The position numbers and the translations under genes are program-made. Below the pieces are notes generated by a model that saw only the letters and a program-made list of their open reading frames with translations, had not been told where the DNA came from and did not search any database. Of a stretch of 64,000 bases of DNA, positions 1-10,568 are shown in pieces (positions within the stretch are counted from its first letter, which is position 1; each line of letters starts with the position of its first letter). Source of the stretch: Streptomyces sp. NBC_01463 (GTDB lineage Bacteria; Actinomycetota; Actinomycetes; Streptomycetales; Streptomycetaceae); the NCBI GenBank assembly GCA_036227345.1, contig CP109468.1, positions 4,712,001 through 4,776,000 on the forward strand, read 5' to 3'.

Positions 1-162
1 ATCCGGCTCGCCCATTCGCCCTGGCTGCGGGTGCGCGGCGTCGGCGGTGCCGGCGGCGGCTGTCTGCGGCCGGACGGCGAGTGGACGAAGCTGACCGTGC
101 CGGCGGGCGGGACCTACCGGCTGGACTCGGCGTACCGGATGCCGCGCCACCGGGGCTGCTGA
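1..162 (+). CDS. C-terminal end of an unidentified protein (truncated by window)
   Basis: An open frame enters from the left edge and stops with TGA at 160-162, leaving about 53 residues. The piece is rich in Gly and Arg with a short WLRV...GEWTKLTVPAG...YRLDS pattern, which looks like the closing beta-strands of a larger protein. I do not recognise the family. The next gene is a polyprenol-phosphate sugar transferase, so a membrane or cell-envelope glycosylation protein is possible, but that is only a guess from the neighbour. Confidence 0.5.
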   Translation: MRLAHSPWLRVRGVGGAGGGCLRPDGEWTKLTVPAGGTYRLDSAYRMPRHRGC

Positions 163-351
163 CCGGTCGGGACGTTCAACTCGCCTTTCCGCGGGCCCGT
201 TTGGTGCGTGAGAAGCGGGAGGTGACCGGCTCTCGCGGCACGGCCCCGTGCGGATTCCGGGGTGCCCGTGATCGCCGATCCCGGGTGTTGGGCTCGCGCG
301 GCCGTCCGCGTGGACCGCCGTTCACGCGGGCCCGGAGGACCGACGCGAGGA

Positions 352-1095
352 ATGGCCGTGGAGAAGACGCCCCCGAGGATCGTGGTGGTCGTGCCCACCT
401 ACGACGAGCGGGCGAACCTGCCGGTCCTCGTCGGCCGGCTGAGCGAGCTGGACCTGCCCGGCCTGCACGTTCTCGTGGTGGACGACAACTCTCCCGACGG
501 CACCGGGCAGGTCGCGGACGCGCTCGCGGCGGACACCGGCGGCCTGGTCGGGGTGCTGCACCGCGAGGAGAAGGACGGGCTGGGGCGGGCCTACGTGGCC
601 GGTATGACGCGCGCGCTCGCCGAGGGCGCGGACGTGGTGATCCAGATGGACGCCGATCTCTCCCATCCGGTGGAGCGGGTCCCGGTCATGGTCGAGACGC
701 TGCTCGCCGGGGACGCCGCGGTGGTGGTCGGGTCCCGCTACGTGGCCGGCGGTTCGCTCGCGACGGAATGGCCGTGGCACCGCAAGGCGCTGTCCGCCTG
801 GGCGAACTTCTATGTGAACGCGGTCCTGCGGCTGCGGGTGAAGGACGCGACCGCCGGATTCAAGGCGTGGCGGGCCTCGGCGCCGAAGGAGATCGACGTG
901 ACCTCGGTGCGCAGCAACGGTTACGCGTTCCAGGTGGAGATGAACCACCGCGCGGTCCGGCGGGGGATGCGGATCGCGGAGGTCCCGATCCGCTTCGAGG
1001 AGCGGGTCGCCGGCGAGTCGAAGCTCGGGCTGAAGGTGGAGATCGAGTCCGCGCTCGCCCCGTGGAAGCTCCTGCTGGGGCGCGAGAAGCGCTGA
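352..1095 (+). CDS. Polyprenol-phosphate mannosyltransferase-like GT2 glycosyltransferase (Dpm1/Ppm1 family)
   Basis: This 247-residue family 2 glycosyltransferase resembles dolichol/polyprenol-phosphate mannose synthase, which moves mannose from GDP-mannose onto a lipid carrier at the inner membrane face. Visible motifs are PTYDE (15-19), DDNSPDG (44-50) and the metal/catalytic segment DADLSHP (100-106), followed by GSRYVAGG. It ends without membrane segments, so it is the catalytic domain alone, unlike longer two-domain forms. The frame opens upstream at 262, but the ATG at 352 begins just before the conserved core and is preferred; a GGAGG lies about a dozen bases upstream. Mannosyl versus glucosyl donor specificity cannot be read from sequence. 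Confidence 0.82.
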   Translation: MAVEKTPPRIVVVVPTYDERANLPVLVGRLSELDLPGLHVLVVDDNSPDGTGQVADALAADTGGLVGVLHREEKDGLGRAYVAGMTRALAEGADVVIQMDADLSHPVERVPVMVETLLAGDAAVVVGSRYVAGGSLATEWPWHRKALSAWANFYVNAVLRLRVKDATAGFKAWRASAPKEIDVTSVRSNGYAFQVEMNHRAVRRGMRIAEVPIRFEERVAGESKLGLKVEIESALAPWKLLLGREKR

Positions 1096-1232
1096 CGGCC
1101 GTTTCGGGCCCGGGGGCCCCGGGCGGGGCATGATCCGGCGGGCGCCGCGTCCGGGCCACGGCCCGGACCAGCGGTTTCACCCGATCGGCCACGGTATCTG
1201 CGCGCGGGGCCGTGAGGCCGCAGGGTGGTCCC

Positions 1233-1994
1233 ATGTGGCCCCGTCGAGTCTGGCCGGCCGCCGCGGCCCTCCCGCTCACTCTCCTGATGCTGCGGGACGC
1301 CCCGGTGCGCCTCGCCCTGCCCACCCCCGTCGCCCCGGTGCACGAGCGGGCGCCCGGGGTGCCGCAGCCGGCGATCGTCACCCGGGCGGCCTGGCACGCG
1401 GACGAGAGCATCGTGCGGGAGCGCGCGGTCTACACGGGCGCGGTGCGGGCGGTCTTCATCCATCACACGGGCGAGTCCAACGACTACGACTGCGCGGACG
1501 TGCCGAGCATGCTGCGCTCGGTCGAGGAGGCCCACATCAAGGGCAACGGCTGGGACGACATCGGCTACAACTTCCTCGTCGACCGGTGCGGAACGATCTA
1601 CGAGGGCCGGGCGGGCGGCATCACGCGCCCGGTCCGGGGCGCGCACACCACCGGCTTCAACGCCGACAGCGTGGGCATAGCGGTGCTGGGCAACTACGGC
1701 CGCGGGACGGAGGTGCCCCGGGTGCTCGTCCGGGCCCTCGCCAAGGTGGCCGCGTGGAAGCTGCGGCCCGGGGCCGATCCGCGCGGCACGGTGCGGCTGG
1801 TCTCCACGAACGACGCGAGCAGGTACCCGAAGGGCCGGGCGGCCGTGCTGCACGTGATCTCGGGCCATCGTGACGCGTACCAGACCAACTGTCCGGGCGA
1901 GGCGCTGTACGGCGAGCTGCCCGCGATCCGGGCCGCTGCGGCGGCCCTGCGCCGGGCACAGACGGGCACGGAGGACGCCGAGACCCCTCGCTGA
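1233..1994 (+). CDS. Secreted N-acetylmuramoyl-L-alanine amidase (PGRP/Amidase_2 fold)
   Basis: This 253-residue zinc amidase should cleave the bond between muramic acid and the peptide stem in peptidoglycan outside the cell. The N-terminus has Arg residues, then a hydrophobic run of about 18 residues, consistent with a Sec signal. The PGRP core follows: the HHTGE segment (His 77), WDDIGYNFLVD, GAHTTGFN, and GHRD...TNCPG, which supply the second His (212) and the Cys (220) ligand. Start choice: an in-frame GTG lies at 1212, but the ATG at 1233 follows an AGGGTGG-like site and gives a normal signal peptide. It is monocistronic by context. Confidence 0.87.
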   Translation: MWPRRVWPAAAALPLTLLMLRDAPVRLALPTPVAPVHERAPGVPQPAIVTRAAWHADESIVRERAVYTGAVRAVFIHHTGESNDYDCADVPSMLRSVEEAHIKGNGWDDIGYNFLVDRCGTIYEGRAGGITRPVRGAHTTGFNADSVGIAVLGNYGRGTEVPRVLVRALAKVAAWKLRPGADPRGTVRLVSTNDASRYPKGRAAVLHVISGHRDAYQTNCPGEALYGELPAIRAAAAALRRAQTGTEDAETPR

Positions 1995-1996
1995 AC

Positions 1997-2066
1997 ATCG
2001 CATCGATGAACATTGCACTAGTACAGAATACTTTTCTCCCTAGTTCGAAGTGGGTTAGCATGCGGC
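1997..2066 (+). promoter_or_regulatory. AT-rich promoter region with a short dyad ahead of the GNAT gene
   Basis: This gap is unusually AT-rich for the window. It holds TTGCAC at about 2013, overlapping the start of a dyad AGTA-n5-TACT at 2020-2032, then a TTAGCAT-like block about a dozen bases before the next ATG. It looks like a promoter with an operator-like dyad. No regulator can be assigned. Confidence 0.35.
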
Positions 2067-2684
2067 ATGCCTGCGACGACCCCGCTTCCCGTGACCCTGA
2101 CCGGCCGCCACGTCCGCATCGAGCCGCTGTCCCCGGACCATCTCGACGGCCTCTTCGAGGCCGGCGGCGGTGACGACGAGGTCTGGCGCTGGCAGGGCGG
2201 ACCGACGCCGCACACCCCGCAGGAGCTCGGCGAGAAGCTCACGGCGCTGCTCGCCGCCGCGCGCCGCGGGGAGTGCGTCCCCCTCGCCGTCGTCGACCGC
2301 GCGAGCGGCCGGGCGGTCGGCTGGACCACGTACATGGACATCGACGTGGTCAACGAACGTCTGGAGATCGGCTCGACCTGGTACGGCCGCGCCCACTGGC
2401 GCTCGGCGGTCAACACCGAGACCAAGCTGCTGCTGATCACCCACGCCTTCGAGGAACTCGGCATGGGGCGCGTGCAGTTGAAGACCGACCACCTCAACGT
2501 CCGTTCCCAGGAGGCGATCGCCCGGCTCGGCGCCCGGCGCGAGGGCGTGCTGCGCCGTCACCGCCGCCGCCCGGACGGCACCTGGCGCGACACGGTCTAC
2601 TTCTCGCTGCTCGCCGACGAGTGGCCCGAGGCGAGGGCCCGTCTCGAAGCACGGCTCGACGGCAGGCTCGCAGCCAGCGGCTGA
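2067..2684 (+). CDS. GNAT family N-acetyltransferase (RimJ/RimL-like)
   Basis: This 205-residue acetyl-CoA-dependent N-acetyltransferase is of the RimJ/RimL-like branch. The N-terminal VTLTGRHVRIEPLSPDHLDGL and the central IGSTWYGRAHWRSAVNTETK are typical. The latter is the region where this branch has its acetyl-CoA loop, followed by ALGMGRVQLKTD-like and NVRSQEAIARLGA segments. These proteins acetylate protein N-termini, small amines or antibiotics, and the substrate here is unknown. The ATG at 2067 fits the family start. It stands alone between the amidase and an MMPL transporter, with its own AT-rich promoter region. Confidence 0.85.
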   Translation: MPATTPLPVTLTGRHVRIEPLSPDHLDGLFEAGGGDDEVWRWQGGPTPHTPQELGEKLTALLAAARRGECVPLAVVDRASGRAVGWTTYMDIDVVNERLEIGSTWYGRAHWRSAVNTETKLLLITHAFEELGMGRVQLKTDHLNVRSQEAIARLGARREGVLRRHRRRPDGTWRDTVYFSLLADEWPEARARLEARLDGRLAASG

Positions 2685-2814
2685 GCCCGTTGCCGGGCCC
2701 GTCCGTGCGTCCGTGCGGGGGCCTGCCCCAGGGGCCGTGTCCACCGGCCGGTGGACACGGGGTTCCACCGGGCGGGGCTGCCGGGCGGACGGGCCCGCGA
2801 ACCAGCATGGACGC

Positions 2815-5052
2815 ATGAGAATTCGACCCGTACGTATGGCCCGTTGGAGCGCCCGGCACCCGTGGCGCGCGATCGTCGGCTGGTTCGTCTTCGTGCTGCT
2901 GTGCCTCGGCGCGGGCATCGCCGCCGGCAGCAACCCGGCCACCACCGAGGACTTCTGGGTCGGCGAGGCGGGGCACGCCGAGTCGATGGCCACCGACGGC
3001 GGCCTCCAGCGCCGGCCCGCCGAACACATCCTGATCCGCGCCGGATCCGGCCCCCTCGACCCGGAGCGGGCCACCGCCGCGGCCCGCGACCTCACCGCCC
3101 GGATGGAAGCGCTGCCCGAAGTGGCCGACGTGGCACCGCCGGTCCGCTCGAAGGACGGCACCGCCCTGCGGGTCACCGTGGTCATGAACGGCGCCGAACT
3201 GGACGGGAGGAAGAACGTGGTCCCGCTCCTCGACCGCACCGCCCAGGTCGCCGCCGCCCACCCGGACCTCGTCGTGGAGGAGACCGGGTCGCCCGCCATC
3301 AGCAAGGGCGTCAACGACCAGCGCGGCGAGGACCTCGCCCTGTCCGAGCGGCTCTCCCTGCCCGTGACGCTCGTCATCCTGCTGGTCGTGTTCGGCTCGG
3401 TGGTCATGGCCGGCGTGCCCCTGCTGCTGGCGCTCTCCTCGATCGCCGCGACGATGGGCCTGGCCATGCTGGCTTCGCACCTGATGCCCGACCCGGGCGT
3501 CGGGACCAACATGATCCTGCTCATGGGGCTCGCCGTCGGCGTCGACTACACCCTCTTCTACCTCAAGCGGGAGCGCGAGGAACGGGCCCGGGCGGCCGGG
3601 CGGCTCAGCCCCGAGGCGCTGGTGGAGCTCGCCGCGGCGACGGCGGGACGGGCCGTCGTGGTCTCCGGCCTCGCGGTGATCGTCTGCACCGCCACCCTCT
3701 ACCTCGCCACCGACGTCATCTTCTCCTCGCTGGCGACCGGCACCGTCCTCGTCGTCGCGGTGGCCGTGCTCAGCTCCCTCACCGTGCTGCCCGCACTGCT
3801 CGTGAAGCTCGGCCGCCGCGCCGACCGCCGCGCCGCGAAGAAGGCCGCCCGCCGGGCGAAGCGCGGTGCGCCGGCCCGTACGACGACGGCGAAGCCCGAG
3901 AACGGCCGGATCTTCGGCGCCCTCATGCGCCCCGCGCAGCGCCACCCCGCGATCACCCTGTGCGTCTCGGTGCTGGTCATGCTCGCCGTGGCGGCGCCCG
4001 CGGTGGGCCTCAAGCTCATCGACCCGGGCAAGGACACCTTCTCCCGCTCCATCCCGGCGATGCGGGTCTACGACCGGCTGACCGCCGCGTACCCCGAACT
4101 CCTGGTCAAGCACGAGGTGGTGAGCCGGGCCACCCCCGGGCGGGCGCCCGAGGTCAGGCAGGCGCTGACCGAGCTGGGCCGGCGCGCCCAGGCGGACCCG
4201 CTCTTCGCCCGTACCGGGCAGCCCGTGGTGCGGACCTCGGCCGACGGCCGCACCAGCGTGCTGGAACTGGCGGTTCCGCACCCGGCGCCGTCCGACGAGG
4301 CGATCGCGTCGCTGGACCACCTGCGCCACCGCTACATCCCCGCGACCGTCGGTGAACTGACGTCCGTCGACACGGCGGTCAGCGGTGACGTGGCCCGCGG
4401 CCAGGACTACGTGCACCACGAGCGGGACAAGCTGCCGCTGGTGATCGGCTTCCTGCTGCTGCTCACCTTCGTGACGACCGCGGTGGCGTTCCGCTCGGTG
4501 GTCGTCGGCCTGCTCGGAGTCGTACTGAACCTGCTCTCCGCGGCCGCCGCCATGGGCGCGCTCGTCCTGGTCTTCCAGGGCACCTGGGCGGAGGGACTGC
4601 TCGACTTCGACTCCCTCGGCGCCATCGCGTCCAGGGTGCCGCTCTTCCTCTTCGTCCTCCTCTTCGGTCTGTCGATGGACTACCAGGTCTTCGTCGTCAG
4701 CCGGATCAAGGAGGCCATGGAGCACGGTATGACGGCCCGCGAAGCGGTCCTCGACGGCATCGCCCGCTCGGCGAAGGTGGTGACGAGCGCGGCACTCGTC
4801 ATGGTCACGATCTTCGCGGCCTTCGTCTTCCTGCACCTCACCGAGATGAAGCAGATGGGCTTCTGCCTGGCGGTCGCGGTCCTGCTGGACGCCGTGGTGA
4901 TCCGGATGATGGTGCTGCCGTCCGCGCTGCTCCTCCTCGGGGAGCGCGCCTGGCGGCCGCTGCGCCCGACACGCGGCAAGGACACCGGAGTCCGGCCCGC
5001 CCCGGCCGGCTCCGCAGCCCCGGCCGGCCCGTCCGTCCCGCACGTAGGCTGA
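2815..5052 (+). CDS. MMPL-family RND transporter
   Basis: This 745-residue inner-membrane transporter is of the MMPL branch of the RND superfamily, which exports lipids, siderophores or small hydrophobic compounds using the proton gradient. It has the twofold layout: TM1 at about 17-37, a periplasmic domain, a TM block containing GLAVGVDYTLFYLKRERE, a basic loop, a second TM and external domain, and a last TM block with GLSMDYQVFVVSRIKE. The two Asp-Tyr pairs are the usual proton-relay positions. The ATG at 2815 begins directly at the basic segment before TM1. The sensor kinase gene starts 5 bp after its stop, so the three genes from here to 6900 probably form one transcript. Confidence 0.9.
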   Translation: MRIRPVRMARWSARHPWRAIVGWFVFVLLCLGAGIAAGSNPATTEDFWVGEAGHAESMATDGGLQRRPAEHILIRAGSGPLDPERATAAARDLTARMEALPEVADVAPPVRSKDGTALRVTVVMNGAELDGRKNVVPLLDRTAQVAAAHPDLVVEETGSPAISKGVNDQRGEDLALSERLSLPVTLVILLVVFGSVVMAGVPLLLALSSIAATMGLAMLASHLMPDPGVGTNMILLMGLAVGVDYTLFYLKREREERARAAGRLSPEALVELAAATAGRAVVVSGLAVIVCTATLYLATDVIFSSLATGTVLVVAVAVLSSLTVLPALLVKLGRRADRRAAKKAARRAKRGAPARTTTAKPENGRIFGALMRPAQRHPAITLCVSVLVMLAVAAPAVGLKLIDPGKDTFSRSIPAMRVYDRLTAAYPELLVKHEVVSRATPGRAPEVRQALTELGRRAQADPLFARTGQPVVRTSADGRTSVLELAVPHPAPSDEAIASLDHLRHRYIPATVGELTSVDTAVSGDVARGQDYVHHERDKLPLVIGFLLLLTFVTTAVAFRSVVVGLLGVVLNLLSAAAAMGALVLVFQGTWAEGLLDFDSLGAIASRVPLFLFVLLFGLSMDYQVFVVSRIKEAMEHGMTAREAVLDGIARSAKVVTSAALVMVTIFAAFVFLHLTEMKQMGFCLAVAVLLDAVVIRMMVLPSALLLLGERAWRPLRPTRGKDTGVRPAPAGSAAPAGPSVPHVG

Positions 5053-5057
5053 CGGGC

Positions 5058-6245
5058 ATGCTTCAACGGCCTCAGCGCGGCGATCCGGTCTGGATCTGGG
5101 TGCTCCACGGGTGGGAGGTCTTCTCCTGGGCGCTGATCGCGCTCGTCGTCCTGATCACGATGACGGGCGGCACCCCGCCGGACCGGAAGCTCGCCATCGT
5201 CGCGCTGACGGCCGTGCTCGCCCTCTGTTACGCGCTGGTGCGCATGCGCCCCGGCAACCGGCTGCTGAGGCCCTACGGCTATCTGGCCGTGCTCGTCGCC
5301 GTGCTGGGCGGCCTGTCCGGCCTGGGCGACGGCTTCGGGGTGTTCTACACCGTGATGATCACGCAGTTCATCGTCTTCGCGGACAGCCCCCGGGGCGCGA
5401 TCCTCTTCACCGGGCTCGGCGCCCTGGCCATCACGGTCGGCGGCAGTCTGCGGGAGGGCGGCGGAGCCGATGTGTTCCTCACCAACACCCTCTCCTCGGC
5501 CGCCGTCTGGGCGGTGGCCGTCGTGATGGTGCTGCTCACCCCGCGCGCACTCGCCCAGCGCGACGAACGTGCGTTCCTGCGGGCCGAGTTGAAGAGCACG
5601 CAGGTCGAACTGGCCGAGGTCTACCAGCGCCAGGGCGCGGCGGAGGAACGCGAACGCCTCGCCCGGGAGATCCACGACACCCTCGCCCAGGGCTTCGCCT
5701 CCATCATCGTGCTCGCCGAGGCGGCGAGGTCGCAGCTGGCCGTGGACGTCGACCGCAGCGCCCAGCAGCTCCAGTCCATCGAGCAGACGGCCCGGGAGAA
5801 CCTCGCCGAGGCCCGGGTCCTGGTCGGGGCCGCCCCCAGCAGCGGGGTGGCCCCCGGATCGGTGGCCGCGACGCTCCGCCGCACCCTGGACCGCTTCACC
5901 GAGGACACCGGACTCGACGTCTCGGCTGAACTCGCGGACATCGACTGCGACCAGCCGACCCGGATCGCGCTGCTGCGCTGCACCCAGGAGTCCCTGGCCA
6001 ACATCCGCAAGCACGCGGCGGCGACCACGGTCGGCGTGGTCCTGGCGCACGGGCCTGACGCCGTCGAGCTGGAGATCACCGACGACGGCCGCGGGTTCGC
6101 CGTCGAGGACTCCCACGGCTTCGGCCTGGACGGCATGCGCAAACGGCTCGCGGAGTTCGGCGGCGGCCTCACCGTCACCAGCTCGCTCGGCGACGGCACC
6201 CGGATCCTCGCCACCATCCCGCTCGCCCCCGACGGTCAGGTGTGA
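5058..6245 (+). CDS. NarL-type two-component sensor histidine kinase
   Basis: This 395-residue membrane sensor kinase has about five TM segments in the first 165 residues and no large external sensor, then a coiled stretch and a HisKA_3 domain. The phospho-acceptor is His206 in RLAREIHDTLAQGF. The C-terminal HATPase domain has N-box (SLANIRKHA) and G-box (DDGRGF, GFGLDGMRKRL) elements. It should phosphorylate the LuxR-type regulator whose ATG begins one base after this stop. The arrangement suggests that the pair responds to envelope stress or to a compound handled by the MMPL pump upstream, which is inference from position. Confidence 0.92.
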   Translation: MLQRPQRGDPVWIWVLHGWEVFSWALIALVVLITMTGGTPPDRKLAIVALTAVLALCYALVRMRPGNRLLRPYGYLAVLVAVLGGLSGLGDGFGVFYTVMITQFIVFADSPRGAILFTGLGALAITVGGSLREGGGADVFLTNTLSSAAVWAVAVVMVLLTPRALAQRDERAFLRAELKSTQVELAEVYQRQGAAEERERLAREIHDTLAQGFASIIVLAEAARSQLAVDVDRSAQQLQSIEQTARENLAEARVLVGAAPSSGVAPGSVAATLRRTLDRFTEDTGLDVSAELADIDCDQPTRIALLRCTQESLANIRKHAAATTVGVVLAHGPDAVELEITDDGRGFAVEDSHGFGLDGMRKRLAEFGGGLTVTSSLGDGTRILATIPLAPDGQV

Positions 6246-6246
6246 C

Positions 6247-6900
6247 ATGACAGCAGAGCCGGCCACCCCATCCCCCCTCCGGATCATCCTGGCCGACGAC
6301 CACACGGTGATGCGGGCCGGACTCGTCGCGCTGCTGTCCTCGGAACCCACCGTCGAGATCGTGGGCGAGGCGGGCGACGGCCGCGAGGCGGTGCGCCTCG
6401 TCGAACGGCTGCGGCCCGACGTGGCGTTGCTGGACCTGCGGATGCCGGTGCTGGACGGGGTGGGCGCCACCCTGGAGATCGTCGCGGGCGAGGCCCCGAC
6501 CCGGGTGCTGATCCTGACGACGTACGACACCGACGCGGACATCGAGCGCGGCGTCGAGGCGGGCGCCACCGGCTATCTCCTCAAGGACGCCACCCGCGAG
6601 CAGCTGGTGGAGGCGATCCACTCGGCGTCCCGCGGCGAGACCGTCCTCGCCCCGCGGGTGGCCCAGCGCCTGGTGGCGAAGATGCGCCGGCCGGTGGCCG
6701 TCACGCTGACCGCCCGCGAGTCCGAGGTGCTGCGGGCGGTCGCGGACGGCCTGTCGAACGTGGAGATCGGCCGCCGGCTGTTCATCGGCGAGGCCACGGT
6801 GAAGACCCATCTGCTGCGGATCTTCGCCAAGCTCGACGTCAGCGACCGCACCCGCGCGGTGGTGGTCGCGATGAACACGGGTCTGCTGCAAGGGCGTTAG
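6247..6900 (+). CDS. NarL/LuxR-type response regulator
   Basis: This 217-residue cytoplasmic DNA-binding regulator has a receiver domain with the acidic pair D17/D18, phospho-acceptor D63 (ALLDLRMP) and Lys in GYLLKDA. A C-terminal LuxR helix-turn-helix (TARESEVLRAVADGLSNVEIGRRLFIGEATVKTH region) follows. It is translationally linked to the sensor kinase and is its likely partner. Its stop lies about 30 bp from the convergent glnK-like gene, so the two operons run into each other with almost no spacer. Confidence 0.93.
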   Translation: MTAEPATPSPLRIILADDHTVMRAGLVALLSSEPTVEIVGEAGDGREAVRLVERLRPDVALLDLRMPVLDGVGATLEIVAGEAPTRVLILTTYDTDADIERGVEAGATGYLLKDATREQLVEAIHSASRGETVLAPRVAQRLVAKMRRPVAVTLTARESEVLRAVADGLSNVEIGRRLFIGEATVKTHLLRIFAKLDVSDRTRAVVVAMNTGLLQGR

Positions 6901-6930
6901 GCGCCGGGCGGGCAGCCTGCCGGTCAGGAG

Positions 6931-8687
<1,757 letters not shown>

Positions 8688-8773
8688 GTTGCGCGGTGGT
8701 TGCCGAAAACTCACGGTCCGCCGTGGCGGCGCGGATGGTGCCGGGTAGTGGGCACCCTGGTACATTGCATTGC

Positions 8774-9160
8774 ATGGAACCCGGTAAGGCAAGTGGCGGC
8801 CAGGAGAGTGGTGCCGCCTCGGGCAGGATCGAGAGCCAGCTGCTCAAGGGAGTGCTGGAGTACTGCGTGCTCGCGCTGATGCGGGACGAGCCGAAGTACG
8901 GCGTCGAGCTGCTGCGGGAACTGCAGGAGACCGGCGCACTGGCGACCGGCCAGGGCACCGTCTACCCGCTGCTCTCACGGCTGCGGCGGGAGGAACTCGT
9001 CGTCACCACCTGGCGGGAGTCGACGACCGGACCGCCGCGGCGCTACTACGAACTGTCCGAGGCCGGCCATGCCGCCCTCGCCCGGTTCGCCGCGGTCTGG
9101 CCGGGATTCCGGACCGCCGTCGACCACCTCGTCATACCGGGCAAGGGGCTCGGTGCATAG
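8774..9160 (+). CDS. PadR family transcriptional regulator
   Basis: This 128-residue winged-helix repressor has a PadR N-terminal domain: IESQLLKGVLEYCVLALM, YGVELLRELQE, GTVYPLLSRLRREELV, PPRRYYELSEAG. There is a short C-terminal dimerisation helix. The ATG at 8774 overlaps a small TGCA-t-TGCA dyad and has no clear ribosome site, so the transcript may be leaderless and self-controlled. Only 14 bases separate it from a HAAS-type membrane protein gene. PadR-HAAS pairs are a common arrangement in which the membrane protein is thought to act with or under PadR. Confidence 0.88.
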   Translation: MEPGKASGGQESGAASGRIESQLLKGVLEYCVLALMRDEPKYGVELLRELQETGALATGQGTVYPLLSRLRREELVVTTWRESTTGPPRRYYELSEAGHAALARFAAVWPGFRTAVDHLVIPGKGLGA

Positions 9161-9174
9161 GGAAGGCCACCACC

Positions 9175-9762
9175 TTGAAGACCGATGAGACGCTGACGCG
9201 CGAGTACCTGGCGGCGGTCGAACGCGAGACGTCGGCCCTGCCGCCCGCGGCCCGCCAGGAGCTGATCGCGGACCTCGGCGAGCACATCGAGGTCGCGCTC
9301 GCCGAACGGCCCGGCAGTGTGCGCGAGATCCTCCAGGAGGTCGGCGACCCGCGCGCCATCGCCGCGACGGCCCTCCAGGAGCTCGGTGGCACCCCGGCCG
9401 CGCAGCCCCGCAGGCCGGCCCGCCGCCGCTCCCCGGCCTGGCTGCCGCCGGTGCTGCTGGTGGCCGGCGACGTGCTGCCGTACCTCGGGGGCGGCATCGT
9501 CCTCACCTGGACCGGCTTCGCGGCCATGGTCGCCGCCGTCGTGATCGTGTGCCGGGCCCGCTACTGGACGGTGGCCCAGAAGTGGACCGGTCTGACCATG
9601 ACGGTCCTCGTTCCGGTGGCCGCGCACGTCATCTGGTACTTCTCGCCGGTCCCGCACCACGGCAGTCCGGCGGAGCCGGTGGCGCGCTGGACGGTCATCG
9701 TCCTGGTCTTCCTGCTGACGGTGGCCGGCTCCGGCTGGCTGTGGCGGAACAAGCGGCCGTAG
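9175..9762 (+). CDS. HAAS-domain membrane protein
   Basis: This 195-residue protein has an N-terminal soluble helical domain (YLAAVERETSALPPAARQEL, IADLGEHIEVAL, EILQEVGDPRAIAATAL) of the HAAS (DUF1700-related) type, a Pro/Arg linker, and about four hydrophobic helices from residue 85 to the end. HAAS proteins accompany PadR regulators in actinobacteria and firmicutes, and their molecular role is unclear. The start is a TTG at 9175. No ATG or GTG fits the conserved N-terminus, and a GGAAGG-like site lies upstream. It is co-transcribed with padR by spacing. Confidence 0.75.
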   Translation: MKTDETLTREYLAAVERETSALPPAARQELIADLGEHIEVALAERPGSVREILQEVGDPRAIAATALQELGGTPAAQPRRPARRRSPAWLPPVLLVAGDVLPYLGGGIVLTWTGFAAMVAAVVIVCRARYWTVAQKWTGLTMTVLVPVAAHVIWYFSPVPHHGSPAEPVARWTVIVLVFLLTVAGSGWLWRNKRP

Positions 9763-9780
9763 GCGTGTCCGCACGCGCCA

Positions 9781-9814
9781 CGGCTCCCGTACCGCCACTG
9801 CGGCACGGGAGCCG
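9781..9814. terminator. Hairpin between convergent genes
   Basis: There is a perfect 10-bp stem, CGGCTCCCGT (9781-9790) against ACGGGAGCCG (9805-9814). The 14-base loop can itself form a small CCGC/GCGG stem. It lies between the HAAS gene (ends 9762) and the isochorismatase gene (ends 9821), so it can serve both strands. It lacks a clear U-tract. Confidence 0.6.
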
Positions 9815-9820
9815 GCCCGC

Positions 9821-10444
9821 TCAGGCGGGAAGGGCGTCGGCGGTCGGGACGACGAGGCCGAACAGGTCGGTGACGGTGGTCAGCGCGGCGGTCCGGAGCG
9901 TGGCCGCGGGCAGCACGGTGCCGTCCGGGGCGGCGAGCGACCGGGTGGCGGTGGCCTCGGCGACGACGGTCGGCCGGTAGCCGCGGTTGAAGGCGCCCTG
10001 TGCGGTGAAGGTGACGCACATGTGCGTCATGAAGCCGGCGAGCACGAGGTTCCGGCCGGTGCCGGACTCGACCCCCAGGCCGCGCAGGCTCTCCTCCAGG
10101 GTGGTGGCGTGGAACGCGTCGGGGAACTGCTTGACCACGACCGGCTCCCCGTCCACCGGCGCGACCTCCTTGCTGAGGGCGCCGATGTCGGCGCGGATGT
10201 CGTACGGGGTGCCCTCGCCGCCGTCGTTGATGACATGGACGACGGGGATGCCCGCGGCACGGGCCCGTGCCAGCAGCCGGGCGCCCGCGGCGAGCGCCTC
10301 CTCGGCGCCCTCCAGGGCCATGACGCCCTCGCGATAGGTGTTCTGGAAGTCGATCAGGACCAGCGCGGACTCGCTCAGCCGGGGCGGCCGGCCGTCGAGT
10401 CCGATGACGTCGCGCAGGGGCGTGGACGGGGTGTTCGTGCTCAT
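9821..10444 (-). CDS. Isochorismatase-family cysteine hydrolase
   Basis: This 207-residue cytoplasmic hydrolase has the isochorismatase-like catalytic triad: Asp32 (ALVLIDFQN), Lys105 (VVVKQF) and Cys143 in GFMTHMCVTFTA. The family covers nicotinamidases, N-carbamoyl hydrolases and isochorismatases, and the substrate is not visible here. The ATG at 10444 is preceded by a GAGAGG-like site and gives the usual length. It lies 124 bp downstream of, and on the same strand as, a GlxA-type regulator. Such regulators are often next to an isochorismatase-type gene, so this is probably its target. Confidence 0.87.
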   Translation of the reverse strand: MSTNTPSTPLRDVIGLDGRPPRLSESALVLIDFQNTYREGVMALEGAEEALAAGARLLARARAAGIPVVHVINDGGEGTPYDIRADIGALSKEVAPVDGEPVVVKQFPDAFHATTLEESLRGLGVESGTGRNLVLAGFMTHMCVTFTAQGAFNRGYRPTVVAEATATRSLAAPDGTVLPAATLRTAALTTVTDLFGLVVPTADALPA

Positions 10445-10568
10445 GGGGAGCCTCTCGTTGTCGGTGGTGGACGGGCAGGCCGAAGAGGCCGGCCACATGG
10501 GCAGGGTGGATGGGCAGGTCACATGGGCAGGGCAGGGCCGGGCAGGGATCCGGACCGGTCGGGCCGGA

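Noticed and set aside
2494..5043. Very long open frame on the minus strand opposite the MMPL gene (849 codons)
   Set aside because: Its translation is His/Gly/Arg-rich without any domain. It mirrors the plus-strand gene and is explained by GC-rich codon bias. Similar long shadows occur at 14202-15896, 21688-23976, 31760-33727 and 49825-52269.
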